Shown one piece after another: positions 39,533 to 52,163 of a stretch of DNA of 64,000 nt. The translations under genes and the position numbers were made by a program. Numbering within the stretch: position 1 is the stretch's first letter; the number at the start of each line of letters is the position of its first letter. The stretch covers positions 1-64,000 of the forward strand of contig NW_026614263.1 in NCBI RefSeq assembly GCF_026230105.1, in the 5' to 3' direction. The notes under the pieces are model-generated. The model ran no database searches. It worked only from the letters and a program-made list of their open reading frames with translations, and had not been told where the DNA came from. The stretch is from Diorhabda sublineata. Its lineage: Eukaryota > Arthropoda > Insecta > Coleoptera > Chrysomelidae.

Positions 39533-40853
39533 CTCAATGGTCTTCAATCGATGTTATTCGATGATATCTGAGAGAGTTAGATGCTAACTCACTCAAATAT
39601 ATGAGAAATGTTGAAATTCGACTTCAAATTAGGAAGATAGACTTTGAAAATTTTCCATATTTACAGTGACAGTTGACCTCAATGGGCTTCAATGGATGTT
39701 ATTCGATGACATCTGACAAAGTTAGATGCAAACTCACTCAAATATATGAGGAATGTTGAAATTCGACTTCAAATTAGGAAGATAGACTTTGAAAATTTTA
39801 CATATTTTCAAAGTGACAGTTGACCTCAATGGGCTTCAATGGATGTTATTCGATGATATCTGACAAAGTTAGATGCAAACTCACTCAAATATATGAGAAA
39901 TGTTGAAATTCGACTTCAAATTAGGAAGATAGACTTTAAAAATTTTCCATATTTTCAAAGTGACAGTTGACCTCAATGGGCTTCAATGGATGTTATTCGA
40001 TGATATCTGACAAAGTTAAATGCAAACTCACTCAAATATATGAGAAATGTTGAAATTCGACTTCACATTAGGAAGATAGACTTTGAAAATTTTCCATATT
40101 TTCAAAGTGACAGTTGACCTCAATGGGCTTCAATGGATGTTATTCGATGATATCTGACAAAGTTAGATGCAAACTCACTCAAATATATGAGAAATGTTGA
40201 AATTCGACTTCACATTAGGAAGATAGACTTTGAAAATTTTCAATTATTACAAAGTGACAGTTGACCTCAATGGTCTTCAATCGATGTTATTCGATGATAT
40301 CTGACAAAGTTAGATGCAAACTCACTCAAATATATGAGAAATGTTGAAATTCGACTTCACATTAGGAAGATAGACTTTGAAAATTTTCAATTATTACAAA
40401 GTGACAGTTGACCTCAATGGTCTTCAATCGATGTTATTCGATGATATCTGACAGAGTTAGATGCAAACTCACTCAAATATATGAGAAATGTTGAAATTCG
40501 ACTTCAAATTAGGAAGATAGACTTTGAAAATTTTCCATATTTTCAAAGTGACAGTTGACCTTAATGGGCTTCAATGGATGTTATTCGATGATATCTGACA
40601 AAGTTAGATGCAAACTCACTCAAATATATGAGAAATGTTGAAATTCGACTTCACATTAGGAAGATAGACTTTGAAAATTTTCAATAATTACAAAGTGACA
40701 GTTGACCTCAATGGTCTTCAATCGATGTTATTCGATGATATCTGACAAAGTTAGATGCAAACTCACTCAAATATATGAGAAATGTTGAAATTCGACTTCA
40801 CATTAGGAAGATAGACTTTGAAAATTTTCAATTATTACAAAGTGACAGTTGAC
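39533..40853. repeat. Zone 3 9-mer HOR, unit 3 (1321 bp)
   Basis: Same nine monomers, including gaggaatg in the second one, as in units 1 and 2. It is followed by a run that introduces the ataagagaaaag monomer at 41001. Confidence 0.87.
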
Positions 40854-41000
40854 CTCAATGGTCTTCAATCGATGTTATTCGATGATATCTGACAAAGTTA
40901 GATGCAAACTCACTCAAATATATGAGAAATGTTGAAATTCGACTTCACATTAGGAAGATAGACTTTGAAAATTTTCAATTATTACAAAGTGACAGTTGAC

Positions 41001-41147
41001 CTCAATGGTCTTCAATCGATGTTATTCGATGATATCTGACAGAGTTAGATGCAAACTCACTCAAATATAAGAGAAAAGTTGAGATTCGACTTCAAATTAG
41101 GAAAATAGACTTTGAAAATTTTCCATATTTTCAAAGTGACAGTTGAC
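41001..41147. repeat. Divergent monomer ataagagaaaagttgag
   Basis: It differs from the common form at several nearby positions: ataagag, aaaagttgag and gaaaatag. The same cluster recurs at 47022-47168 and 48785-48931, each followed by cttaatggg with caataattac and then a 146-bp ttgaattcg monomer. The third copy adds agattttg. Confidence 0.83.
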
Positions 41148-41294
41148 CTTAATGGGCTTCAATGGATGTTATTCGATGATATCTGACAAAGTTAGATGCA
41201 AACTCACTCAAATATATGAGAAATGTTGAAATTCGACTTCACATTAGGAAGATAGACTTTGAAAATTTTCAATAATTACAAAGTGACAGTTGAC

Positions 41295-42175
41295 CTCAAT
41301 GGTCTTCAATCGATGTTATTCGATGATATCTGAGAGAGTTAGATGCAAACTCACTCAAATATATGAGAAATGTTGAATTCGACTTCAAATTAGGAAGATA
41401 GACTTTGAAAATTTTCAATTATTACAAAGTGACAGTTGACCTCAATGGTCTTCAATCGATGTTATTCGATGATATCTGACAGAGTTAGATGCAAACTCAC
41501 TCAAATATATGAGAAATGTTGAAATTCGACTTCAAATTAGGAAGATAGACTTTGAAAATTTTCCATATTTTCAAAGTGACAGTTGACCTCAATGGGCTTC
41601 AATGGATGTTATTCGATGATATCTGACAAAGTTAGATGCAAACTCACTCAAATATATGAGAAATGTTGAAATTCGACTTCACATTAGGAAGATAGACTTT
41701 GAAAATTTTCAATAATTACAAAGTGACAGTTGACCTCAATGGTCTTCAATCGATGTTATTCGATGATATCTGACAAAGTTAGATGCAAACTCACTCAAAT
41801 ATATGAGAAATGTTGAAATTCGACTTCACATTAGGAAGATAGACTTTGAAAATTTTCAATTATTACAAAGTGACAGTTGACCTCAATGGTCTTCAATCGA
41901 TGTTATTCGATGATATCTGAGAGAGTTAGATGCAAACTCACTCAAATATATGAGAAATGTTGAAATTCGACTTCACATTAGGAAGATAGACTTTGAAAAT
42001 TTTCCATATTTTCAAAGTGACAGTTGACCTTAATGGGCTTCAATGGATGTTATTCGATGATATCTGACAAAGTTAGATGCAAACTCACTCAAATATATGA
42101 GAAATGTTGAAATTCGACTTCACATTAGGAAGATAGACTTTGAAAATTTTCAATAATTACAAAGTGACAGTTGAC
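41295..42175. repeat. 881-bp 6-mer tandem duplication, copy 1
   Basis: Order: gagag with ttgaattcg (146 bp); cagag B-tail; G-type with caataattac; T-type A-tail; gagag with cacatt; cttaatggg with caataattac. The length is 6 x 147 - 1. Confidence 0.82.
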
Positions 42176-43056
42176 CTCAATGGTCTTCAATCGATGTTAT
42201 TCGATGATATCTGAGAGAGTTAGATGCAAACTCACTCAAATATATGAGAAATGTTGAATTCGACTTCAAATTAGGAAGATAGACTTTGAAAATTTTCAAT
42301 TATTACAAAGTGACAGTTGACCTCAATGGTCTTCAATCGATGTTATTCGATGATATCTGACAGAGTTAGATGCAAACTCACTCAAATATATGAGAAATGT
42401 TGAAATTCGACTTCAAATTAGGAAGATAGACTTTGAAAATTTTCCATATTTTCAAAGTGACAGTTGACCTCAATGGGCTTCAATGGATGTTATTCGATGA
42501 TATCTGACAAAGTTAGATGCAAACTCACTCAAATATATGAGAAATGTTGAAATTCGACTTCACATTAGGAAGATAGACTTTGAAAATTTTCAATAATTAC
42601 AAAGTGACAGTTGACCTCAATGGTCTTCAATCGATGTTATTCGATGATATCTGACAAAGTTAGATGCAAACTCACTCAAATATATGAGAAATGTTGAAAT
42701 TCGACTTCACATTAGGAAGATAGACTTTGAAAATTTTCAATTATTACAAAGTGACAGTTGACCTCAATGGTCTTCAATCGATGTTATTCGATGATATCTG
42801 AGAGAGTTAGATGCAAACTCACTCAAATATATGAGAAATGTTGAAATTCGACTTCACATTAGGAAGATAGACTTTGAAAATTTTCAATTATTACAAAGTG
42901 ACAGTTGACCTCAATGGGCTTCAATGGATGTTATTCGATGATATCTGACAAAGTTAGATGCAAACTCACTCAAATATATGAGAAATGTTGAAATTCGACT
43001 TCACATTAGGAAGATAGACTTTGAAAATTTTCAATTATTACAAAGTGACAGTTGAC
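42176..43056. repeat. 881-bp 6-mer tandem duplication, copy 2
   Basis: Its first five monomers follow copy 1, including the 1-base deletion in ttgaattcg. The fifth has an A-tail instead of a B-tail and the sixth is a plain G-type, so the copies diverge at their right end. The same ttgaattcg deletion is at 47316, 49079 and 50107. Confidence 0.8.
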
Positions 43057-45259
43057 CTCAATGGTCTTCAATCGATGTTATTCGATGATATCTGACAGAG
43101 TTAGATGCAAACTCACTCAAATATATGAGAAATGTTGAAATTCGACTTCAAATTAGGAAGATAGACTTTGAAAATTTTCCATATTTTCAAAGTGACAGTT
43201 GACCTCAATGGGCTTCAATGGATGTTATTCGATGATATCTGACAAAGTTAGATACAAACTCACTCAAATATATGAGAAATGTTGAAATTCGACTTCACAT
43301 TAGGAAGATAGACTTTGAAAATTTTCAATTATTACAAAGTGACAGTTGACCTCAATAGGCTTCAATGGATGTTATTCGATGATATCTGACAAAGTTAGAT
43401 GCAAACTCACTCAAATATATGAGAAATGTTGAAATTCGACTTCAAATTTGGAAGATAGACTTTGAAAATTTTCCATATTTTCAAAGTGACAGTTGACCTC
43501 AATGGGCTTCAATGGATGTTATTCGATGATATCTGACAAAGTTAGATGCAAACTCACTCAAATATATGAGAAATGTTGAAATTCGACTTCACATTAGGAA
43601 GATAGACTTTGAAAATTTTCAATTATTATAAAGTGACAGTTGACCTCAATGATCTTCAATCGATGTTATTCGATGATATCTGACAAAGTTAGATGCAAAC
43701 TCACTCAAATATATGAGAAATGTTGAAATTCGACTTCACATTAGGAAGATAGACTTTGAAAATTTTCAATTATTACAAAGTGACAGTTGACCTCAATGGT
43801 CTTCAATCGATGTTATTCGATGATATCTGAGAGAGTTAGATGCTAACTCACTCAAATATATGAGAAATGTTGAAATTCGACTTCAAATTAGGAAGATAGA
43901 CTTTGAAAATTTTCCATATTTACAGTGACAGTTGACCTCAATGGGCTTCAATGGATGTTATTCGATGACATCTGACAAAGTTAGATGCAAACTCACTCAA
44001 ATATATGAGAAATGTTGAAATTCGACTTCAAATTAGGAAGATAGACTTTGAAAATTTTACATATTTTCAAAGTGACAGTTGACCTCAATGGGCTTCAATG
44101 GATGTTATTCGATGATATCTGACAAAGTTAGATGCAAACTCACTCAAATATATGAGAAATGTTGAAATTCGACTTCAAATTAGGAAGATAGACTTTAAAA
44201 ATTTTCCATATTTTCAAAGTGACAGTTGACCTCAATGGGCTTCAATGGATGTTATTCGATGATATCTGACAAAGTTAAATGCAAACTCACTCAAATATAT
44301 GAGAAATGTTGAAATTCGACTTCACATTAGGAAGATAGACTTTGAAAATTTTCCATATTTTCAAAGTGACAGTTGACCTCAATGGGCTTCAATGGATGTT
44401 ATTCGATGATATCTGACAAAGTTAGATGCAAACTCACTCAAATATATGAGAAATGTTGAAATTCGACTTCACATTAGGAAGATAGACTTTGAAAATTTTC
44501 AATTATTACAAAGTGACAGTTGACCTCAATGGTCTTCAATCGATGTTATTCGATGATATCTGACAAAGTTAGATGCAAACTCACTCAAATATATGAGAAA
44601 TGTTGAAATTCGACTTCACATTAGGAAGATAGACTTTGAAAATTTTCAATTATTACAAAGTGACAGTTGACCTCAATGGTCTTCAATCGATGTTATTCGA
44701 TGATATCTGACAGAGTTAGATGCAAACTCACTCAAATATATGAGAAATGTTGAAATTCGACTTCAAATTAGGAAGATAGACTTTGAAAATTTTCCATATT
44801 TTCAAAGTGACAGTTGACCTTAATGGGCTTCAATGGATGTTATTCGATGATATCTGACAAAGTTAGATGCAAACTCACTCAAATATATGAGAAATGTTGA
44901 AATTCGACTTCACATTAGGAAGATAGACTTTGAAAATTTTCAATTATTACAAAGTGACAGTTGACCTCAATGGTCTTCAATCGATGTTATTCGATGATAT
45001 CTGACAGAGTTAGATGCAAACTCACTCAAATATATGAGAAATGTTGAAATTCGACTTCAAATTAGGAAGATAGACTTTGAAAATTTTCCATATTTTCAAA
45101 GTGACAGTTGACCTCAATGGGCTTCAATGGATGTTATTCGATGATATCTGACAAAGTTAGATACAAACTCACTCAAATATATGAGAAATGTTGAAATTCG
45201 ACTTCACATTAGGAAGATAGACTTTGAAAATTTTCAATTATTACAAAGTGACAGTTGAC

Positions 45260-45406
45260 CTCAATAGGCTTCAATGGATGTTATTCGATGATATCTGACA
45301 AAGTTAGATGCAAACTCACTCAAATATATGAGAAATGTTGAAATTCGACTTCACATTAGGAAGATAGACTTTGAAAATTTTCAATTATTATAAAGTGACA
45401 GTTGAC
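45260..45406. repeat. Hybrid monomer at an exchange point
   Basis: It starts with ataggc like the monomer at 43351 but has cacatt and the tataaag tail of the next monomer in that block (43498). The lead-in block here has four monomers instead of five. A one-monomer deletion by unequal exchange inside the repeat explains both facts. Confidence 0.75.
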
Positions 45407-45553
45407 CTCAATGATCTTCAATCGATGTTATTCGATGATATCTGACAAAGTTAGATGCAAACTCACTCAAATATATGAGAAATGTTGAAATTCGACTTCA
45501 CATTAGGAAGATAGACTTTGAAAATTTTCAATTATTACAAAGTGACAGTTGAC

Positions 45554-46874
45554 CTCAATGGTCTTCAATCGATGTTATTCGATGATATCTGAGAGAGTTA
45601 GATGCTAACTCACTCAAATATATGAGAAATGTTGAAATTCGACTTCAAATTAGGAAGATAGACTTTGAAAATTTTCCATATTTACAGTGACAGTTGACCT
45701 CAATGGGCTTCAATGGATGTTATTCGATGACATCTGACAAAGTTAGATGCAAACTCACTCAAATATATGAGAAATGTTGAAATTCGACTTCAAATTAGGA
45801 AGATAGACTTTGAAAATTTTACATATTTTCAAAGTGACAGTTGACCTCAATGGGCTTCAATGGATGTTATTCGATGATATCTGACAAAGTTAGATGCAAA
45901 CTCACTCAAATATATGAGAAATGTTGAAATTCGACTTCAAATTAGGAAGATAGACTTTAAAAATTTTCCATATTTTCAAAGTGACAGTTGACCTCAATGG
46001 GCTTCAATGGATGTTATTCGATGATATCTGACAAAGTTAAATGCAAACTCACTCAAATATATGAGAAATGTTGAAATTCGACTTCACATTAGGAAGATAG
46101 ACTTTGAAAATTTTCCATATTTTCAAAGTGACAGTTGACCTCAATGGGCTTCAATGGATGTTATTCGATGATATCTGACAAAGTTAGATGCAAACTCACT
46201 CAAATATATGAGAAATGTTGAAATTCGACTTCACATTAGGAAGATAGACTTTGAAAATTTTCAATTATTACAAAGTGACAGTTGACCTCAATGGTCTTCA
46301 ATCGATGTTATTCGATGATATCTGACAAAGTTAGATGCAAACTCACTCAAATATATGAGAAATGTTGAAATTCGACTTCACATTAGGAAGATAGACTTTG
46401 AAAATTTTCAATTATTACAAAGTGACAGTTGACCTCAATGGTCTTCAATCGATGTTATTCGATGATATCTGACAGAGTTAGATGCAAACTCACTCAAATA
46501 TATGAGAAATGTTGAAATTCGACTTCAAATTAGGAAGATAGACTTTGAAAATTTTCCATATTTTCAAAGTGACAGTTGACCTTAATGGGCTTCAATGGAT
46601 GTTATTCGATGATATCTGACAAAGTTAGATGCAAACTCACTCAAATATATGAGAAATGTTGAAATTCGACTTCACATTAGGAAGATAGACTTTGAAAATT
46701 TTCAATAATTACAAAGTGACAGTTGACCTCAATGGTCTTCAATCGATGTTATTCGATGATATCTGACAAAGTTAGATGCAAACTCACTCAAATATATGAG
46801 AAATGTTGAAATTCGACTTCACATTAGGAAGATAGACTTTGAAAATTTTCAATTATTACAAAGTGACAGTTGAC
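45554..46874. repeat. Zone 3 9-mer HOR, unit 4 (1321 bp)
   Basis: Same order and length as the other units, but the second monomer has gagaaatg instead of gaggaatg. A related unit starting at 43792 shares that difference and is broken after its seventh monomer, where the cttaatggg monomer at 44819 has a normal A-tail and is followed by another lead-in block. Confidence 0.86.
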
Positions 46875-49800
46875 CTCAATGGTCTTCAATCGATGTTATT
46901 CGATGATATCTGACAAAGTTAGATGCAAACTCACTCAAATATATGAGAAATGTTGAAATTCGACTTCACATTAGGAAGATAGACTTTGAAAATTTTCAAT
47001 TATTACAAAGTGACAGTTGACCTCAATGGTCTTCAATCGATGTTATTCGATGATATCTGACAGAGTTAGATGCAAACTCACTCAAATATAAGAGAAAAGT
47101 TGAGATTCGACTTCAAATTAGGAAAATAGACTTTGAAAATTTTCCATATTTTCAAAGTGACAGTTGACCTTAATGGGCTTCAATGGATGTTATTCGATGA
47201 TATCTGACAAAGTTAGATGCAAACTCACTCAAATATATGAGAAATGTTGAAATTCGACTTCACATTAGGAAGATAGACTTTGAAAATTTTCAATAATTAC
47301 AAAGTAACAGTTGACCTCAATGGTCTTCAATCGATGTTATTCGATGATATCTGAGAGAGTTAGATGCAAACTCACTCAAATATATGAGAAATGTTGAATT
47401 CGACTTCAAATTAGGAAGATAGACTTTGAAAATTTTCAATTATTACAAAGTGACAGTTGACCTCAATGGTCTTCAATCGATGTTATTCGATGATATCTGA
47501 CAGAGTTAGATGCAAACTCACTCAAATATATGAGAAATGTTGAAATTCGACTTCAAATTAGGAAGATAGACTTTGAAAATTTTCCATATTTTCAAAGTGA
47601 CAGTTGACCTCAATGGGCTTCAATGGATGTTATTCGATGATATCTGACAAAGTTAAATGCAAACTCACTCAAATATATGAGAAATGTTGAAATTCGACTT
47701 CACATTAGGAAGATAGACTTTGAAAATTTTCCATATTTTCAAAGTGACAGTTGACCTCAATGGGCTTCAATGGATGTTATTCGATGATATCTGACAAAGT
47801 TAGATGCAAACTCACTCAAATATATGAGAAATGTTGAAATTCGACTTCACATTAGGAAGATAGACTTTGAAAATTTTCAATTATTACAAAGTGACAGTTG
47901 ACCTCAATGGTCTTCAATCGATGTTATTCGATGATATCTGACAAAGTTAGATGCAAACTCACTCAAATATATGAGAAATGTTGAAATTCGACTTCACATT
48001 AGGAAGATAGACTTTGAAAATTTTCAATTATTACAAAGTGACAGTTGACCTCAATGGTCTTCAATCGATGTTATTCGATGATATCTGACAGAGTTAGATG
48101 CAAACTCACTCAAATATATGAGAAATGTTGAAATTCGACTTCAAATTAGGAAGATAGACTTTGAAAATTTTCCATATTTTCAAAGTGACAGTTGACCTTA
48201 ATGGGCTTCAATGGATGTTATTCGATGATATCTGACAAAGTTAGATGCAAACTCACTCAAATATATGAGAAATGTTGAAATTCGACTTCACATTAGGAAG
48301 ATAGACTTTGAAAATTTTCAATAATTACAAAGTGACAGTTGACCTCAATGGTCTTCAATCGATGTTATTCGATGATATCTGACAAAGTTAGATGCAAACT
48401 CACTCAAATATATGAGAAATGTTGAAATTCGACTTCACATTAGGAAGATAGACTTTGAAAATTTTCAATTATTACAAAGTGACAGTTGACCTCAATGGTC
48501 TTCAATCGATGTTATTCGATGATATCTGACAAAGTTAGATGCAAACTCACTCAAATATATGAGAAATGTTGAAATTCGACTTCACATTAGGAAGATAGAC
48601 TTTGAAAATTTTCAATTATTACAAAGTGACAGTTGACCTCAATGGTCTTCAATCGATGTTATTCGATGATATCTGACAAAGTTAGATGCAAACTCACTCA
48701 AATATATGAGAAATGTTGAAATTCGACTTCACATTAGGAAGATAGACTTTGAAAATTTTCAATTATTACAAAGTGACAGTTGACCTCAATGGTCTTCAAT
48801 CGATGTTATTCGATGATATCTGACAGAGTTAGATGCAAACTCACTCAAATATAAGAGAAAAGTTGAGATTCGACTTCAAATTAGGAAAATAGATTTTGAA
48901 AATTTTCCATATTTTCAAAGTGACAGTTGACCTTAATGGGCTTCAATGGATGTTATTCGATGATATCTGACAAAGTTAGATGCAAACTCACTCAAATATA
49001 TGAGAAATGTTGAAATTCGACTTCACATTAGGAAGATAGACTTTGAAAATTTTCAATAATTACAAAGTAACAGTTGACCTCAATGGTCTTCAATCGATGT
49101 TATTCGATGATATCTGAGAGAGTTAGATGCAAACTCACTCAAATATATGAGAAATGTTGAATTCGACTTCAAATTAGGAAGATAGACTTTGAAAATTTTC
49201 AATTATTACAAAGTGACAGTTGACCTCAATGGTCTTCAATCGATGTTATTCGATGATATCTGACAGAGTTAGATGCAAACTCACTCAAATATATGAGAAA
49301 TGTTGAAATTCGACTTCAAATTAGGAAGATAGACTTTGAAAATTTTCCATATTTTCAAAGTGACAGTTGACCTCAATGGGCTTCAATGGATGTTATTCGA
49401 TGATATCTGACAAAGTTAGATGCAAACTCACTCAAATATATGAGAAATGTTGAAATTCGACTTCACATTAGGAAGATAGACTTTGAAAATTTTCAATAAT
49501 TACAAAGTGACAGTTGACCTCAATGGTCTTCAATCGATGTTATTCGATGATATCTGACAAAGTTAGATGCAAACTCACTCAAATATATGAGAAATGTTGA
49601 AATTCGACTTCACATTAGGAAGATAGACTTTGAAAATTTTCAATTATTACAAAGTGACAGTTGACCTCAATGGTCTTCAATCGATGTTATTCGATGATAT
49701 CTGAGAGAGTTAGATGCAAACTCACTCAAATATATGAGAAATGTTGAAATTCGACTTCACATTAGGAAGATAGACTTTGAAAATTTTCAATTATTACAAA

Positions 49801-52163
49801 GTGACAGTTGACCTCAATGGGCTTCAATGGATGTTATTCGATGATATCTGACAAAGTTAGATGCAAACTCACTCAAATATATGAGAAATGTTGAAATTCG
49901 ACTTCACATTAGGAAGATAGACTTTGAAAATTTTCAATTATTACAAAGTGACAGTTGACCTCAATGGTCTTCAATCGATGTTATTCGATGATATCTGACA
50001 AAGTTAGATGCAAACTCACTCAAATATATGAGAAATGTTGAAATTCGACTTCACATTAGGAAGATAGACTTTGAAAATTTTCAATTATTACAAAGTGACA
50101 GTTGACCTCAATGGTCTTCAATCGATGTTATTCGATGATATCTGAGAGAGTTAGATGCAAACTCACTCAATTATATGAGAAATGTTGAATTCGACTTCAA
50201 ATTAGGAAGATAGACTTTGAAAATTTTCAATTATTACAAAGTGACAGTTGACCTCAATGGTCTTCAATCGATGTTATTCGATGATATCTGACAGAGTTAG
50301 ATGCAAACTCACTCAAATATATGAGAAATGTTGAAATTCGACTTCAAATTAGGAAGATAGACTTTGAAAATTTTCCATATTTTCAAAGTGACAGTTGACC
50401 TCAATGGGCTTCAATGGATGTTATTCGATGATATCTGACAAAGTTAGATGCAAACTCACTCAAATATATGAGAAATGTTGAAATTCGACTTCACATTAGG
50501 AAGATAGACTTAGAAAATTTTCAATTATTACAAAGTGACAGTTGACCTCAATGGGCTTCAATGGATGTTATTCGATGATATCTGACAAAGTTAGATGCAA
50601 ACTCACTCAAATATATGAGAAATGTTGAAATTCGACTTCACATTAGGAAGATAGACTTTGAAAATTTTCAATTATTACAAAGTGACAGTTGACCTCAATG
50701 GGCTTCAATGGATGTTATTCGATGATATCTGACAAAGTTAGATGCAAACTCACTCAAATATATGAGAAATGTTGAAATTCGACTTCACATTAGGAAGATA
50801 GACTTTGAAAATTTTCAATTATTACAAAGTGACAGTTGACCTCAATGGTCTTCAATCGATGTTATTCGATGATATCTGACAGAGTTAGATGCAAACTCAC
50901 TCAAATATATGAGAAATGTTGAAATTCGACTTCAAATTAGGAAGATAGACTTTGAAAATTTTCCATATTTTCAAAGTGACAGTTGACCTCAATGGGCTTC
51001 AATGGATGTTATTCGATGATATCTGACAAAGTTAGATGCAAACTCACTAAAATATATGAGAAATGTTGAAATTCGACTTCAAATTAGGAAGATAGACTTT
51101 GAAAATTTTCCATATTTTCAAAGTGACAGTTGACCTTAATGGGCTTCAATGGATGTTATTCGATGATATCTGACAAAGTTAGATGCAAACTCACTCAAAT
51201 ATATGAGAAATGTTGAAATTCGACTTCACATTAGGAAGATAGACTTTGAAAATTTTCAATTATTACAAAGTGACAGTTGACCTCAATGGGCTTCAATGGA
51301 TGTTATTCGATGATATCTGACAAAGTTAGATGCAAACTCACTCAAATATATGAGAAATGTTGAAATTCGACTTCACATTAGGAAGATAGACTTTGAAAAT
51401 TTTCAATTATTACAAAGTGACAGTTGACCTCAATGGGCTTCAATGGATGTTATTCGATGATATCTGACAAAGTTAGATGCAAACTCACTCAAATATATGA
51501 GAAATGTTGAAATTCGACTTCACATTAGGAAGATAGTCTTTGAAAATTTTCAATTATTACAAAGTGACAGTTGACCTCAATGGTCTTCAATCGATGTTAT
51601 TCGATGATATCTGACAGAGTTAGATGCAAACTCACTCAAATATATGAGAAATGTTGAAATTCGACTTCAAATTAGGAAGATAGACTTTGAAAATTTTCCA
51701 TATTTTCAAAGTGACAGTTGACCTCAATGGGCTTCAATGGATGTTATTCGATGATATCTGACAAAGTTAGATGCAAACTCACTAAAATATATGAGAAATG
51801 TTGAAATTCGACTTCAAATTAGGAAGATAGACTTTGAAAATTTTCCATATTTTCAAAGTGACAGTTGACCTTAATGGGCTTCAATGGATGTTATTCGATG
51901 ATATCTGACAAAGTTAGATGCAAACTCACTCAAATATATGAGAAATGTTGAAATTCGACTTCACATTAGGAAGATAGACTTTGAAAATTTTCAATTATTA
52001 CAAAGTGACAGTTGACCTCAATGGGCTTCAATGGATGTTATTCGATGATATCTGACAAAGTTAGATGCAAACTCACTCAAATATATGAGAAATGTTGAAA
52101 TTCGACTTCACATTAGGAAGATAGACTTTGAAAATTTTCAATTATTACAAAGTGACAGTTGAC

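Larger units (their letters stand above)
35127..50840. repeat. Zone 3: satellite zone with 9-mer HOR
   Basis: About 107 monomers. Markers are gatacaaac, gctaactc with a 2-base deletion in the tail (145 bp), ttttacatatt, gttaaatgc, the tail caataattac, and ttgaattcg (1-base deletion). A 9-monomer unit of 1321 bp is seen complete at 35862, 37183, 39533 and 45554. Between and after these are shorter rearranged runs. Confidence 0.8.
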
